Source: Reticulitermes lucifugus (taxonomy: Eukaryota; Arthropoda; Insecta; Blattodea; Rhinotermitidae). Taken from it: a DNA stretch of 34,187 bases. The notes beneath the pieces were generated by a model. The model ran no database searches. It worked only from the letters and a program-made list of their open reading frames with translations, and was not told the origin of the DNA. Of this stretch, positions 9,925 through 20,360 are shown one piece after another. The stretch's first letter is position 1. Each line of letters starts with the position of its first letter. The translations under genes and the position numbers were made by a program. The DNA lies in NCBI GenBank assembly GCA_026260175.1, contig JAKCWW010000349.1, positions 7,159 through 41,345 on the forward strand, written 5' to 3'.

Positions 9925-10245
9925 TTAATATCCTTCCATTTATGCCTAGGTTTCCAAGCTGGTCTTCCGTTCAGGTTTTCCAACTACAAACCTATATGCC
10001 CTTTTCATCTCTACCGTTGTAAGTGAGTCAACTGTCTCATCTTCCTTTGAACACGCTAATAATATTTAGTGAAACTAAATATGGTAAACATCTTACATAA
10101 GAGCATTTATCTTGCTTCTTTCTACTTCCTTTTCCTAAGATTAAAACATTCTCATCAGTGCCATGTTTCAGAACATTCTTTATCGGGATCTGTGTTCTTC
10201 CATTCAGACATCCATTTTGACATCCGTATAAAACAACGAAAAAGC
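9925..10245 (-). pseudogene. LINE RT-ORF fragment
   Basis: Near 9930-9995 the minus strand reads AYRFVVGKPERKTSLET followed by a stop. This is the diagnostic linker (tyrosine-arginine, then GKPE with basic residues) of the insect LINE family also seen at 19485-19703. A 70-codon open frame upstream (10249 to 10037) starts VVLYGCQNGCLN, similar to the LYG-C-x-W-x-L block that follows the RT domain. Stops and frameshifts separate the two pieces. The RT core is absent. Confidence 0.6.
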
Positions 10246-13190
10246 ACAAAATTGCGGCTTTATATGGGTTCAGTCTTTAGGCCCTGCATTCTCAGTTATA
10301 TCGTGGATGGATAAAGATATTGATACGCATCTCGTAAACTTTGACAGTTTTGTAACAGTTTTAAATGCCATTTATGCGGAAATGTGTAATAATATTCGTG
10401 CACATTGTGGGTTAGCACTATATATAATTATGACAAGGGGTCAAATACATAAGTGTATCGCTCATGAAACAGAAATTTGTCGTAACCCCCAGATACACAA
10501 GTTTACAGGACACAGAAAAAACTTGACCGATCCTCAATAGACCAACATGTAAGCGTGTTATGTTTTTACGAAGATATAAAGAGAAGCAATTGTTTTTGTG
10601 GATGCGGCATTCGGAGAGAAGGTGTGTTTTAACCCAACTGTCTAGTAATGCGGGAATCTCGGTTGGGCGAATTGCGTGGGTCTGAAAAATTTAGGTAACT
10701 GGGATCTCCTACCAAGGCTGAAAACAAGTGTTTGTCCCTAAATATAAAAGCAAGAAGGTATTGCTTAGGAGACTTGCTCAGTGTCAGCAACCTGCTAGAG
10801 TTGCCGACATGGACGATTTATGGTCAGAGACAGTCGTAGTTAGGCCTCAGTGCCTCCACCGACGGTATTTCATTATATCATACAGTGGCAAGCAGAAGAT
10901 ACACTGAGAGGACCAGTCTTTGAGCCCTCCTCCATGCATAAGGCATAGGCACATGCATACAGAGCCGAGTATGTGTAAATCCGCAGTGAGAAGACGATTC
11001 TCACCCCTTTCTAGCCATTAATTTATTTCCGATCCCCCACCCTTCATCAGCATCCACCCCTCTCCATGTACCTTCTAACCTACCAGCAACCGATAGACCT
11101 TTTTTTTTTGTAGTTAGCGGAGTCAAAATCAATCCATACCCTATTGGCGAACCGTTCCCCTCTATTATCTTTATTTTTCCTAATGATCGGTACAAAGTAT
11201 AGTCAGAACTAGAATCATCACTTCTATATCTCTTTAGGACAGTAGTTTTGTTCGAATAATTTCAATCATTCAACCGCAGAAATTTAATTACAAGGGGTCT
11301 ACGTCGGTGTGAGCATGAAATATGATCATACAGGTTACGTTAAATTTACGTTCCAAAGTACCATTAAAATATCGAATGAAGCAAAAAGTTAAAAGGAAAA
11401 GAGCAAAGCTTTTCGAAAGAAGGCGAACCAAATTACTAAAAAATACTGAGGAGTACACGATCTCTTATGTAAAGATGCAGCGCTTTAAAAGTTTTAATGT
11501 AATGGCGTGAATCAATCGATGTGATTAAATGAAGGGCCAAAATTATTGAAACATGTAGCAGGAGGGTGGGGGACAATATATATTGAATCCATATTGTAGA
11601 TTTTTTCTTCATAATCTCGAAATTTCCGGCCGTTCATGGGACATGAAGGTTTATGTTGCACAAGAATCTGTCCTGTGCCAGATAAATCCATTTGAGTGTC
11701 ATACACTACGCGCTCTTACTTAACGTGATGTGTCTAAGCGTGGAAGTTTTAATAAAGAGAAATGTGAAAACTACAAATACACTTGTCAAGACATCTTCGA
11801 TGTAGTACAGTTTTGATCCTTGTTTCCTTTGGAGGTCTTTACTATACCTGAATGATCAATGCAGCAGAATAAAAGGGGATAATTATGGAGATAACTGAGA
11901 GTATGAAATTTGAGGGGCAGAACTTTTAAGATTTGTAAATGAAATTGTCTGCTTTTAAGATTTGCCTCTCTTTTATCTTGTGCAGTTAATCATATTGATC
12001 TCACAGAAATGTATATTTAAAGACTTTTTCTTTACGGTGCAGGCACAGTTTTTCATTTTGTCCTAAAATTTCCGTATATGACTTGCTGGGTGGTTGGAAG
12101 AATCAGGAATGAGACGCACGTTCTCAATATACCTAGTAGATACTGGGGATATTTGGAGGGATGTTGAATTTTTCTGTCGATATGTCCACGAGCAAACCCA
12201 GCAGAGGTTTCAGCTGGCACGAGGCATCAGTACGTGGCTTGGGTAAATTTCATTTCTTTTTGACATAAAAAAAGTCTTGCTCATGCAGTCTGCTTAGAAG
12301 CCGCTATGACATGGGCAAGTTAATACGTACATTTATTCACAAACACACAACCATTAGATCTCTATATTCCGAGCGAGCTTGTCTGAAATTTAGTGACGGC
12401 TCTGTACTTGCAGACCCAGTCAGTTCACACTTTACTTAAATTTGTTTACATTAACCGAAAGAAATGAAATTTTTCCCTGGTTGCGCCTACATATTCGCAA
12501 TATATATATTATTGTTATGTGTATGCTTCTGTATGAGTGCACGGGCGCCGAATACACGTTAATTAATGTTCAGTACAGGAAGTTTTCAAGCTCCGACTAC
12601 TAAATCCAAGTTTTAAATTGAACTGCAGCCAAGCTACCAATAATCTACGCTTTTGAAATATTATCCGTCTGAACAAAGATTAAATGGGCCTAATGACCAT
12701 ACGATAGGAACATAGAGTAGGAACATACAGAGCTACAAGGTATGGAATACGATTTGTAAAGTTTGAGTCTATGAAATATTTTACATCTAATGGTTTCAAC
12801 AGAAAAGAACCCGTGGATTTTTCAGTGCTGGTTGTCATATATGTCGTGTTTCAATTACAGATGGACAACGGAATATTACGTGTATTGCTATAGCCTGTAT
12901 TACGTGCTTTGTTATGAAGTAAATTACACTAATTGGGGTAAATTAAGTCTACGAATTCACCTTATTATAGCATTAATTATTTATAATATGAACAACAGAA
13001 AGCCATTTATGCGTTTGATGTTGAAAGCATATAGGTCCAGTTTAGTCTACTGTTTTTTCTAAGGATGAAATGAATGCAGAGTTATAAGATCACCATGTTG
13101 TCTGTCTGTGTCTGTTTCCAGCTTTGACACTCTTAGCCAAATTTTAGTGAATTTAGTGTCAATATTGTGCCATTGGAGATAATCAGGAAC
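10246..13190. other. Large gene-free stretch
   Basis: About 2.9 kb with no recognised gene or repeat family. ORFs of 60-90 codons at 10307-10540, 11001-11195, 11322-11510, 11512-11706 and 12790-13062 show no recognisable domain and are expected by chance at this base composition. I see no tRNA, snRNA or strong tandem repeat. It could be intron or ordinary spacer. Confidence 0.45.
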
Positions 13191-13262
13191 TAGTTTTTAA
13201 TTCCATGATTAGTGGGTCCCTGTCACCACGGCATGGCGCGTCCTCGGGTTGCGGATGGAGGA

Positions 13263-13439
13263 NNNNNNNNNNNNNNNNNNNNNNNNNNNNNNNNNNNNNN
13301 NNNNNNNNNNNNNNNNNNNNNNNNNNNNNNNNNNNNNNNNNNNNNNNNNNNNNNNNNNNNNNNNNNNNNNNNNNNNNNNNNNNNNNNNNNNNNNNNNNNN
13401 NNNNNNNNNNNNNNNNNNNNNNNNNNNNNNNNNNNNNNN
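13263..13439. other. Assembly gap (177 N)
   Basis: A continuous run of N. No base information is present. Confidence 1.
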
Positions 13440-13480
13440 ACGACCTGTTAGCTTCTCAAGAAGGACTCTGCTGCATGGAG

Positions 13481-13503
13481 TTAGTTAGTTAGTTAGTTAG
13501 TTT
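13481..13503. repeat. (TTAG)n tail of the LINE at 13191-13509
   Basis: Five consecutive TTAG units follow the LINE 3'-end signature directly. This matches the CTAA-type block at 2299-2354 on the other strand. Confidence 0.8.
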
Positions 13504-13509
13504 TTAATT

Positions 13510-14517
13510 TCCTACAGTGAGTAATAATAACATGAGGGACTCACAAAATTGTGACGTGAGAACGAGCCTGCCACCTTGTAGTTGGGGCATTGAAGTGATT
13601 TTGGTAATAGCTCTTGGAAAAATATGAAACTTTTGTTAATGTAATAGGCCTACGTTGTAGATTTGCAGACAATAACACGGAGGCAGTGCGAAGGATATCT
13701 TGGGCATGTGGGTTTCTTGGCGATAACTAGTGAAAAATTGGAAATTTGGGGGACACATTGACCGTGAACGTAACCATGAGCTTGATGTAAAGCGTAGTTT
13801 GTAAGTCAAGGATTATCAACTTGGCCACAGTGCGAATCGTGGTTGCTGTTTCCAATAAATTTAACACGTACAGTGTCTACACCGACGTAAGAAGCTTTGC
13901 AATAAGACAACAACAATAATATTGATAGAGATATAGGCCATAAATCTGTACACTAGGAAATGAGATTTTGTGGGGTTTTCTAACACCTTCTTGTCATAAA
14001 TTTGCACTTAACTAATACAGTCTGCATAATTTATTTATGTTAAAATTGTTTTCACAAATACTGTAAATTTCTACGTATTCCGTATTGTATGTGTTTCAGG
14101 ATATGAAGTATGGTATATTAAATTGACTACAGTTACAAAATAATTTTTACAATTTTTGTAAACCACGCTCTTTCTTTTTGTTAAAGCTTTCAATTATAGA
14201 ACTCCGTCACAATCATGTTAATGTCATATAAACTGATTTTATAAGACAGGTAATTTTCGAAGAACTGTAATAAAAATTTAAACCTCCAATAATAGCAGTA
14301 GAAGTTCATTATTTCTCCCACATACTTGTGCTGACCTCGACTGCCGAGTAAATGGTGTTCCGCGGAACCCGTGGGATCCCCAGATGTATCAAACGCCTTC
14401 TGCTCTAAAGAACCGTCTCATTGCGGATGACCTAATTTCACTGCCCCTCTGATTTCATACCAATATAAAAACTTGAATTATGGCTATTTTAATTTTTAAG
14501 TCACGTTATACTTCTCT
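13510..14517. other. Gene-free stretch
   Basis: Nothing recognised except a GC-richer patch at 14330-14450 containing the 12-bp palindrome GTTCCGCGGAAC (14356-14367). That patch may be a repeat fragment or a conserved upstream element of the small ORF that follows. Confidence 0.35.
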
Positions 14518-14781
14518 ATGGAAGAAAATATTATCGGGTGGATGTTGCTGATTGGAGGCTCAGCCCAACTGTTTTCTCTATTCCTTGAGGGCTTTGGGGT
14601 CAAATGCGCCTGCACGTTTGACCTGCTTCGGAAGATAAGAGTAATCGTTCCTAAGCTTTCAAGAGAAGGTAAATATTTATTCCGAAATATGGGGATTATT
14701 TTGTTTCTAGGATCTGCTATTTTTGGTATCAGCATATATGGCTTTAAAGTACAATGTTTGCGGTGTGTATCACCTGCTTGA
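14518..14781 (+). CDS. Candidate small membrane protein, 87 residues, or an exon of one
   Basis: I do not recognise this protein. It starts with ATG after an in-frame TAA 18 bases upstream and ends in TGA. Two hydrophobic segments (about residues 5-23 and 58-76) flank a basic middle (RKIRVIVPKLSREGK, residues 38-52). The two segments look like copies of each other: GSA-x-x-F/x-x-x-S...GF-x-V-x-C appears in residues 14-30 and 65-80. Cysteines lie at 30, 32, 80 and 83. AATAAA follows the stop within 10 bases, and the ORF is less AT-rich than its surroundings. A GGTGTGTATC donor-like site overlaps the end, so it might instead be an internal exon. A 143-codon minus ORF overlaps it, and this one has the more protein-like composition. 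It could still be a chance ORF or a TE relic. Confidence 0.3.
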   Translation: MEENIIGWMLLIGGSAQLFSLFLEGFGVKCACTFDLLRKIRVIVPKLSREGKYLFRNMGIILFLGSAIFGISIYGFKVQCLRCVSPA

Positions 14782-16469
14782 ACAATAAAAACTAAGTATT
14801 TTGCCCTCACGGTGTATTTACTTATTTTATAATATTTTAATAAATAAACAGCGAGTATTTTCCCAAATAGCGTTTGGAGGTTGGTTTTTGTAGTGTGTTT
14901 TCTGTGATGTACGAACTGAATTTGCAAGCGTTATGCACATGATTTTCTTGTTTTAAGCTGTTAACTTTCAATTTTATATCTATCTGCATCTAAATTGACA
15001 CTTATAAGCCTTAGTGTAGCATAAAATCTATTGTCTATACACAATAATTCTAGGCTTTTGAAAATGCCTACTAGCGTGGAATGCAGTTTGTTTGAACTCA
15101 GATTTAAACTGCTTTAAGTACCTAAATTCCATACCTCTAAGCTAAATATGCTGTGTAATGTATGAATGGTTTTTGATGACGCATTACAAATGGAACATAC
15201 AAAGGACGTTATGAGGAACGCACTCGAGTACAGCGGTGGTTTGCCTTGTCCCTCTCGAACACACACCAAGTACTACATAATTCCAGTGAAGTGGTTGAAA
15301 GGTCTAACTTTCGGACGGATATGATCAAAGTTGGTGGAGATATAAAGCGGATATGAAGTGCTTCTCTAAATTGGCTGTGACTGTGATTGTTTTGTGGCCT
15401 CTTGATGAGCTGTGGATAAGATTAAAGTTTTCTGTGAGCCCAAGGCAGTAGATGGGTCTGTCTGACAACATATGCACCAACTGTGCGATACATAACCTCT
15501 TTTCTTCATAAATCCTTTTATTACATTTACAATATGCTTCACGGTGCTATATGCGTGGACAAAGAAGGTGCCGTGACTACGTTGCTCCCATTTGTATGTA
15601 CCCATGTTAAATTTCCCACATCAACGGATGTTTCTGATGGAATTTTCTGTTGGGATTTTTAATTAAGGTTTGAAGGATGGTGTGTTTAGTTGATATTTGT
15701 TATAATTTATCAGTAACATTCTTGGCATGCTTGTAACAAATTAAATATTTCATGTAAGAATATTGCTATTATTATATTTAAGCATCCATTTTATTAGTCC
15801 ATTTTTTGATTTGTACTACGTTTATAAATGATGGACATTTTCAGTGTCCTTGTTTTTCACTATGAGTTATAAATTATTTTATGTCTGCGTTTGCTTTGAC
15901 TTTTAACATCAGTATGGCGGCCTACAAAGAGAAAATATTGTATAGTAGATTTGCTTCGGTTTTTTTTCGGATAAGAACACATGTGGTCAGAGATTGGAAG
16001 CCGTAAATCCGGGAGCGGAAAAAAAAATGAAACCACAGATATTCTGAAGCTGCCAAAACATCTGGGAATCAAAAATTGCAGAATTAGTACCGTGTAAAAC
16101 CTCAACACATGTGGAGTCCGTGTACATAAAAATTACTTACAATTATGAAATACTTACAATTATGTTACCTTTGGTATAATCATTAATTTAGTGGCGCTTT
16201 ACATGCCAGCACCATGATAAACAGCTCCTTGATGGAAAGACGCTTGTTTTGAAACTTTAATATAAAAACGAAGAAGTGTACTTACTGTAATCTAGTTATA
16301 ATACATTTTCGTTTTAATGGCAAGCGACTAATTCATTACACGAAAACATAAATCAAAATAATTTCCAGAAAAGTCGCTCTTCTTGTACCAGTATTTTACA
16401 GAAACGGAAAACTAAGAAAAAATTAAGACAATTGTTACAGTTAAGAAGCTATAACGAAATTAAGATCAA
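14782..16469. other. Gene-free stretch
   Basis: Short ORFs at 15366-15605 and 15860-16108 (minus) show no recognised domain. A short tandem duplication of TACTTACAATTATG lies near 16132-16163. Otherwise nothing seen. Confidence 0.4.
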
Positions 16470-16850
16470 ACCAAGAGTGGATAAACAATGGAAAACGTAA
16501 AGCAAACTACGAGGTAAAGTTTATAAGAGGCAGAGATGCAAGGGAGCAGAGATTGCACTTAGTCCAATAAAATAAATGAGGAAGGGAAGATAAACTGGAG
16601 AAGAAGGTATGGACAGGAGGAGGGATGGTGAAAGGACGGAATGAGAGAAGTATATTAAAGGATATGAGAAGCAAACTTACAAAATGAAGGAAAAGTAATA
16701 AAGGAAATGAACTGCTCTAATAAGAAGAAATGTTTAAAGAAGTATAGTGAATGAACATAGAATGGGAGTGGAGGAAGAAGCAAAGAGAAGCGAGATGTAG
16801 GAGGAGAATTAATTCGTGTCTGATGAATGAGGCAGGAAAAGATGTAAATA
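16470..16850. other. Strongly purine-biased strand
   Basis: For nearly 400 bases the plus strand is dominated by A and G, with runs such as GGAGGAAGAAGCAAAGAGAA, but without a regular repeat. No open frame crosses it. Such asymmetry can come from an old LINE or expanded GA-rich sequence, or it may form triplex structures. I cannot choose. Confidence 0.5.
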
Positions 16851-16941
16851 CACCAGTGCTAAAGAGTAAAGAGATTCATGTTATTGGTGCTTGAGGTGCT
16901 GAATTGCTATCAAAATGATACTAAATTGACTAAATTGCAAC

Positions 16942-16986
16942 ATTCTTACCACTATGGACATAAATTATGCCCATAGTGGTAAGAAT
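16942..16986. repeat. Perfect 16-bp hairpin with 13-nt loop
   Basis: ATTCTTACCACTATGG (16942-16957) is followed by its exact reverse complement at 16971-16986. The loop ACATAAATTATGC itself has a 3-bp CAT/ATG extension. There is no U-tract and no coding context, so a bacterial-type terminator reading makes no sense here. It may be a remnant of a small MITE. Confidence 0.8.
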
Positions 16987-17864
16987 TGTATAAGCATGTG
17001 TACGTACTTTTATTAAATTACAGACTTGAATATTTCATGCTTCCAAAGCCAGAGGGTTCTCCGTTGCTAGTTCCGTAGCACACAATAGGCTCCGGGCATT
17101 TTAAAGCGATTGGTTCGGATGTAAACTGTGTCCAGATGTCGAGAGCTCGCGACGCATTGCGGTCAGGTGCCCACAATCGAAATCAAGATTCCCGTTATGG
17201 TTGTGTGAACTCAGAGTCGGCTTATGTGGAGCCACTAAAATCCCGATGGGTCTATGGGAATCGAACGTGCTGGGCTGCTAAGAGACGGTTCACGTGCTGA
17301 GAGGTGAGACAAGCCTGTGTGTCTCATCATTTATTCATCAGGAAGTATTGGGTTTCTGGCACAGTTAGGGGGAAATGTCCAGGGTCCTTTGGGTTACAGC
17401 ACTTTGCATTTGCGCTTTTGTGGCTGCGTGGCTGTCTCCGCTTCGTTTTCCATACTAATAAATTAGTCAACGAAATACACATATAATTTCATTATCAAAC
17501 TGCTTTGCATCACATAAATTTCATAATACCTTAAATATATCACTTAAATGTTGTAGAACAATTTTTTCCATGTTAGTTTAAGGGTGGATGCAAATTATTC
17601 CATCTCCCTGTAAGAGGGAATAGCCTGTGTAACAAATAAAATATGTATCTGACGCAAGTAGAATTCTGACGTAGTTCCTGTCCTGTTTATGTCGTCAAAA
17701 TTTAACACAATATTTGGATATTTATTTATTCGTAAGTGTCTAAAAGTACATGAAACTTTAACAAAATTGTTACAAAATGCCAATACAAGTTACACGTTAC
17801 TTTAAGTTTAACGTAGAACTACGAAGCTTGAACAATATTCCGGCTTTATTTACTTTTTCACTTA
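16987..17864. other. Gene-free stretch, possible SINE trace
   Basis: A GC-richer patch at 17040-17420 contains GGGAATCGAACG (17258-17269), which in reverse is B-box-like. I see no convincing A box and assign no family. ORFs at 17304-17486 and 17595-17783 are unremarkable. Confidence 0.35.
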
Positions 17865-18027
17865 GATACTTACTTACTTACTTACCTACTTACCTTCTCA
17901 CTTACTTACTTACTTACTTACCTACTTACCTTCTCACTTACTTACTTACTTACTTACCTACTTAACTTCTCACTTACTTACTTACTTACCTACTTACCTT
18001 CTCACTTACTTACTTACCTCCTTACTC
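17865..18027. repeat. ACTT-rich minisatellite, 36/36/32-bp higher-order period
   Basis: Runs of CTTA are punctuated by CCTACTTACCTTCTCA. The TTCTCA punctuation ends at 17900, 17936, 17972 and 18004, giving periods of 36, 36 and 32. It directly adjoins the 3' end of the minus-strand LINE at 18028. It is therefore best read as that element's simple-repeat tail (TAAG on the LINE strand) that later expanded. The tyrosine/leucine/threonine ORF over it is meaningless. Confidence 0.8.
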
Positions 18028-18383
18028 CTTGGCTCCGGCCCTCCGATAGCCTGAGCCTCCTTAATTCCATACGCCCATTCTACTCTGTCCACTGCCTTCT
18101 CTACCTTTCCATGATCCATTCTTACTAGATGTCCTATCCATTCCAATCTTTTCTTTTTAATGTCTGCTCCTATGTCTAAATCTTTATGTAGCTCCCCACA
18201 ATTCCTGATTAGTTCTTATTCTCCATATTCCTTGTTCTACCACCGGTCCTTATATCCTCCTTGATATTTCTTCTCTAATTAATTCAGCCTTTTCATATCC
18301 ATCTCTGTCATAGGCCATGTTTCACTTACATACACTACAACTGGTTTCACCATCGTTTTGTATGTTTTAATTTCAACTGCTCT

Positions 18384-18501
18384 GCTCAACATAGAACTCC
18401 CGAAGAAAAGATGGAAGGGCCAACTTCACCTTGAGGGTTAAGGAACAGGCACTACGTCTAACTCTTCATATTTCATGAAGATGATGATGATGATGATGAT
18501 G
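18384..18501 (+). mobile_element. Short 5'-truncated retroelement tail inside the LINE
   Basis: The host LINE sequence AACTGCTCT is present on both sides (18375-18383 and 18502-18510). Removing the insert restores the LINE frame (RAV joined to EIK). The 118-bp insert ends in an ATG/GAT trinucleotide run (18480-18501), as LINE tails do. Its sequence just before the tail translates to ANFTLRVKEQALRLTLHIS and then a stop, like the C-terminus of another LINE ORF. Confidence 0.75.
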
Positions 18502-18637
18502 AACTGCTCTAATCATAGCTCTAGGTCTAAATATTTGTCCTAGACTATAGAAATATCTATTACCTGCAGAAATCCTCAATTTTATTTCTTTGCATATTAC
18601 ATTTTTTTGAATTTATCAAGGTACCTAAACATCTGGA

Positions 18638-18892
18638 TCCCAGTGGCCGCCGTGCGGCCTAAGGCTTGGGTCTGCGGCAGCTCGCTTGCTGGGATTGTGG
18701 GTTCGAATCCCGCCGAGGGCATGGATGTCTGTCTCTTGTGAGTGTTGTGTGTTGTAAGATAGAGGTCTCAACGTCGGGATAATCCCTCGTCCAGATGAGT
18801 CCTACTGAATGTTTGGTGTGGCTGAGTTTGGTCGTGAAGCCTCGACAATGAGGAGGCCCTGACCCACTAGGGGCTGTCGCGCCATGGGGAAA
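18638..18892 (+). mobile_element. SINE-B copy 1, inserted in the LINE
   Basis: The head has GTGCGGCCTAAGGCTTGG (A-box region) and GGGTTCGAATCCCGCC (a textbook B box), with GAGGGCAT closing the tRNA-like part. The body follows through GATAGAGGTCTCAACG, GTCCAGATGAGTCCTACTG and TGTGGCTGAGTTTGGTCGTG. It ends CCCACTAGGGGCTGTCGCGC. A decayed 17-bp TSD flanks it: GTACCTAAACATCTGGA (18621-18637) and GTATCTGAAATTCTGAA (18893-18909), 12 of 17 matching. Copies 2 and 3 are at 25209-25466 and 34083-34187. Confidence 0.85.
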
Positions 18893-19149
18893 GTATCTGA
18901 AATTCTGAACCCTTTTAAATACCTGTCGATCTATTATCACATCTTGTTCTAAATTTTTAATATTTATGTTTATTTTCATGTATTTTATTTTACTTTCTTT
19001 TATCACTAATCATTGCTTATTGCTGCTTCTTTAAGTTGTTTTACTACTAATTCAGTCGCTCTCACAGATCGTCCAGATATTAACACATCATCCGCATATG
19101 CTATATACTGTCTCGTTCTGTTAAAAATCAGCCCATTTGTAATCCTGCT

Positions 19150-19290
19150 TTGTACACCATAAGTCATGAGTTCAAATCTCGACTCGGAGACCGTCTATGT
19201 TGACTGAGATATTTCATATTTTTTCCCAGTCCCTTCACCTAAATGCCCAGATGTTGGTGAAAATTAACTTTTCACTACTTCTTTATGATT
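19150..19290 (+). mobile_element. Possible tRNA-related SINE fragment
   Basis: GAGTTCAAATCTCGACTCGG at 19169 is B-box-like, and TTTTTTCCCAGTCCCTTCAC with AAATGCCCAGATG resembles an insect SINE core. There is no clear A box. It lies between two LINE fragments. Confidence 0.4.
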
Positions 19291-19436
19291 ACTGTTTAAT
19301 TCGTGAATAATTTATCATCCTTCCTTTCAACATTACAAATTCTGAGCTACTAATTGCGTCGTTATATAAACCATAAACAATTAACTGCAACAGGAAAAAT
19401 GTAATAACTAAGTAATTAAATCAATGGACTAAAGTT

Positions 19437-19840
19437 CTTCTTGAGGAGCTGATTCGTTTGATGTAGTCAAAGAATTCCTTCAGTTTATGTGACTCGATGC
19501 TTTGTTACGGTGTTTACAAGAGCCTGACATTTGTCCCTGTCCTGAGACAGGTCAATCCAGTCCACGCCATCCCATCCGAACATTGCATTCATTGCTTTCC
19601 CTTGATGCCGATACCTTCCAAACAGCTCCTTTCCTTCAGGTTTTACCGACAAAATCCTGTATGTATTTGTCTTCTCCCCATACGTTCCTCGCGCCTCGCC
19701 CATCTCCTTTCACTTGATCACGTTAATAACATTTGTTGAGATGTAAAAAACATTAATCTTCATTATGCAGTTTTCTCCAATCTCCCCTTACTCCCTCCTT
19801 CTTAGGCTCAAATGTCTTCCTCAACATCATACACCACAGA
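19437..19840 (-). pseudogene. LINE RT-ORF 3' fragment
   Basis: From 19703 down to 19485 the minus strand encodes TYRILSVKPEGKELFGRYRH, a short linker, then FGWDGVDWIDLSQDRDKCQA and LVNTVTKHRVT. These are the signature C-terminal blocks of an insect LINE (GKPEG-like linker, DWIDL-QDRD). The upstream part to 19840 is degraded antisense of the cysteine-rich region. RT catalytic residues are absent. The ORFs on the plus strand here are shadows. Confidence 0.8.
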
Positions 19841-20119
19841 CTGCGGCCTCATTAGGGTGCTATTCCGGTCTTTGTTTGGAGGGGCTGTGGTAAACCCCCG
19901 AAACCTCAAAGGTGTAGACGGTGTTTCATTCGAGATTCGAAATGGTACCGACTGAATGTAAGTCAAACTTTCACCGCTGCAAAAGGCTGCTCACATTGTA
20001 GCCGTGTTTTGTAAAAATATATTATTTTATTGGTGTGATATTTTTATGGTCTAGATACGTTACTCGATTTGCACAGTTCTCTCCTGTGACTGCAGTTGAG
20101 TCATTATTTCTTTTTATGA
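19841..20119. other. Unassigned sequence between two LINE pieces
   Basis: Includes a GC-richer patch (GGAGGGGCTGTGGTAAACCC at 19879) that interrupts the LINE similarity and could be another inserted element. No ends found. Confidence 0.3.
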
Positions 20120-20360
20120 CATCAGTGGTGTATGATGGAGACAACAAAATGATGAATCTCCTCATTTTACAAATTTCTCCAGCCTCGTGTTACTGTCTCT
20201 TTCTTAGGTCCAAGTATTCACTTTAGAACACTTTCAATCTATGCTCTTTTGTTTGGCGAGAGAGTTTTACACCCATATTTAGTAGAAGGTAAAGTTATAA
20301 TTCTGTATATTTTAATCTTTGCAAACTGTTCTCAAGTTAAGTGATGGCAAGCTTTCCCTG
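20120..20360 (-). pseudogene. LINE fragment, same family as 19437-19840
   Basis: The plus strand reads antisense: GATGAATCTCCTCATTTTAC, AAATTTCTCCAGCCTCGTG, TTTCTTAGGTCCAAGTATTC, GAGAGTTTTACACCCATA. The same pattern, diverged, occurs at 19760-19825 and at 2850-2900, so these are separate copies of one LINE segment. No open frame is kept. Confidence 0.55.

Larger units (their letters stand above)
13191..13509 (+). mobile_element. LINE insertion with TSD, interrupted by an assembly gap
   Basis: TAGTTTTTAATT occurs at 13191-13202 and again at 13498-13509, a likely TSD. Between them, GGGTCCCTGTCACCACGGCA at 13214 and the following GC-rich sequence look like the 5' end of an insect LINE. After the gap, the element ends with GACTCTGCTGCATGGAG, the family 3' signature, and a TTAG tail (13481-13503). 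The ORFs crossing the N run are artefacts. If the gap length is arbitrary, a full-length LINE of several kb could be missing here. Confidence 0.6.
18028..19160 (-). pseudogene. LINE RT-ORF fragment with YADD motif, carrying two nested insertions
   Basis: Near 19036-19136 the minus strand is open for about 34 codons and contains RQYIAYADDVLISGRSVRA, the RT palm motif with both catalytic aspartates. After a stop the ORF resumes as KYMKININIKNLEQDVIIDR and VQNFRY (about 18990-18893), where SINE-B copy 1 interrupts it. Beyond the SINE it reads LGTLINSK, then (in another frame) EIKLRISAGNRYFYSLGQIF, then RAMIRAV, where a second insertion sits. It resumes as EIKTYKTMVKPVVVY and ends with DRVEWAYGIKEAQAIGGPE near 18030. 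Frameshifts and stops make it inactive. The 3' tail is the minisatellite at 17865-18027. The 5' end is lost near 19160. Confidence 0.85.

Noticed and set aside
13205..13492. ORFs crossing the N run
   Set aside because: They exist only because unknown codons were read through.
14496..14927. 143-codon minus-strand ORF, the longest in the window
   Set aside because: No domain, hydrophobic pattern or context recognised. It lies opposite the more protein-like 87-codon ORF.
16942..16986. Rho-independent terminator
   Set aside because: A bacterial signal. There is no operon or U-tract and the genome is eukaryotic.
17777..17965. ORF rich in LLTYLPTYLL
   Set aside because: Pure translation of the ACTT minisatellite.
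18638..18725. Functional tRNA gene
   Set aside because: A and B boxes are good, but the acceptor stem does not close and a SINE body and TSD follow. The same holds for the heads at 4190-4260 and 25380-25466.
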